Assembly (NCBI GenBank): GCA_045599585.1
Contig: JAZRWH010000178.1
Span: 1-21,485 of the forward strand
Direction: 5' to 3'
DNA from: RGIG464 sp045599585
GTDB lineage: Bacteria > Myxococcota_A > Bradymonadia > UBA4248
Length of the DNA: 21,485 nt
Shown here piece after piece: positions 21,484 through 21,485 of the stretch. How positions within the stretch are numbered: position 1 is the stretch's first letter; each line of letters starts with the position of its first letter. Under the pieces are notes generated by a model. That model did not search any database, was not told where the DNA came from, and saw only the letters and a list, made by a program, of their open reading frames with translations. Position numbers and translations under genes: made by a program.

Positions 21484-21485
21484 CA

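Noticed and set aside
1..21485. tRNA, rRNA, insertion-sequence transposase, integrase or toxin-antitoxin genes
   Set aside because: None were seen on either strand; no frame carries transposase or integrase motifs and no cloverleaf with CCA end was noticed.

Overview
The window reads as chromosome of a Gram-negative (diderm) bacterium. MurE carries the meso-diaminopimelate signature, and three genes encode lipoproteins and two more encode proteins with Sec signal peptides. The mix of a class B J-protein beside GrpE, cysteine-rich and ankyrin lipoproteins, and very long DUF3857/transglutaminase-like proteins fits a deltaproteobacterial or myxobacterial-type lineage (Myxococcota/Bradymonadales-like). 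That placement is inference only; no rRNA or other marker gene is present.

Layout. 1-260: GC-rich hairpins and two terminator-like hairpins ahead of grpE. 261-2107: a heat-shock cluster, grpE, a possible 43-codon gene, and a zinc-finger-less DnaJ/CbpA-type gene. A bidirectional terminator pair separates it from murE on the minus strand (2206-3723). 3724-4193 is a divergent intergenic region with two copies of a hairpin repeat. 4194-9822: three separately transcribed genes for envelope proteins (a small secreted protein, a 917-residue cysteine-rich lipoprotein, an ankyrin-repeat lipoprotein). 10064-11245: a cation diffusion facilitator with a Mn-type metal site. 11246-11525: two more hairpin repeats. 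11526-11765 (minus): a small acidic protein. 11974-19521: a two-gene operon of paralogous, exported, ~1250-residue DUF3857/transglutaminase-like proteins. The first keeps a Cys-His-Asp triad and the second, a lipoprotein, has lost it. 19814-21306: a radical SAM gene fused to a nucleotidyltransferase-like domain and broken by a 1-base frameshift exactly in its CxxxCxxC motif.

The most striking non-coding signal is a family of five two-hairpin elements, at about 3755, 3951, 7908, 11288 and 11409. They share a TAT...ATA core, a single unpaired base at a fixed place, and arms whose sequence varies but stays paired. The best candidates for something undescribed are this repeat family, the radical SAM-nucleotidyltransferase fusion, and the active/inactive transglutaminase-like pair. 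All functional statements come from reading motifs by eye; no database search or folding program was run.
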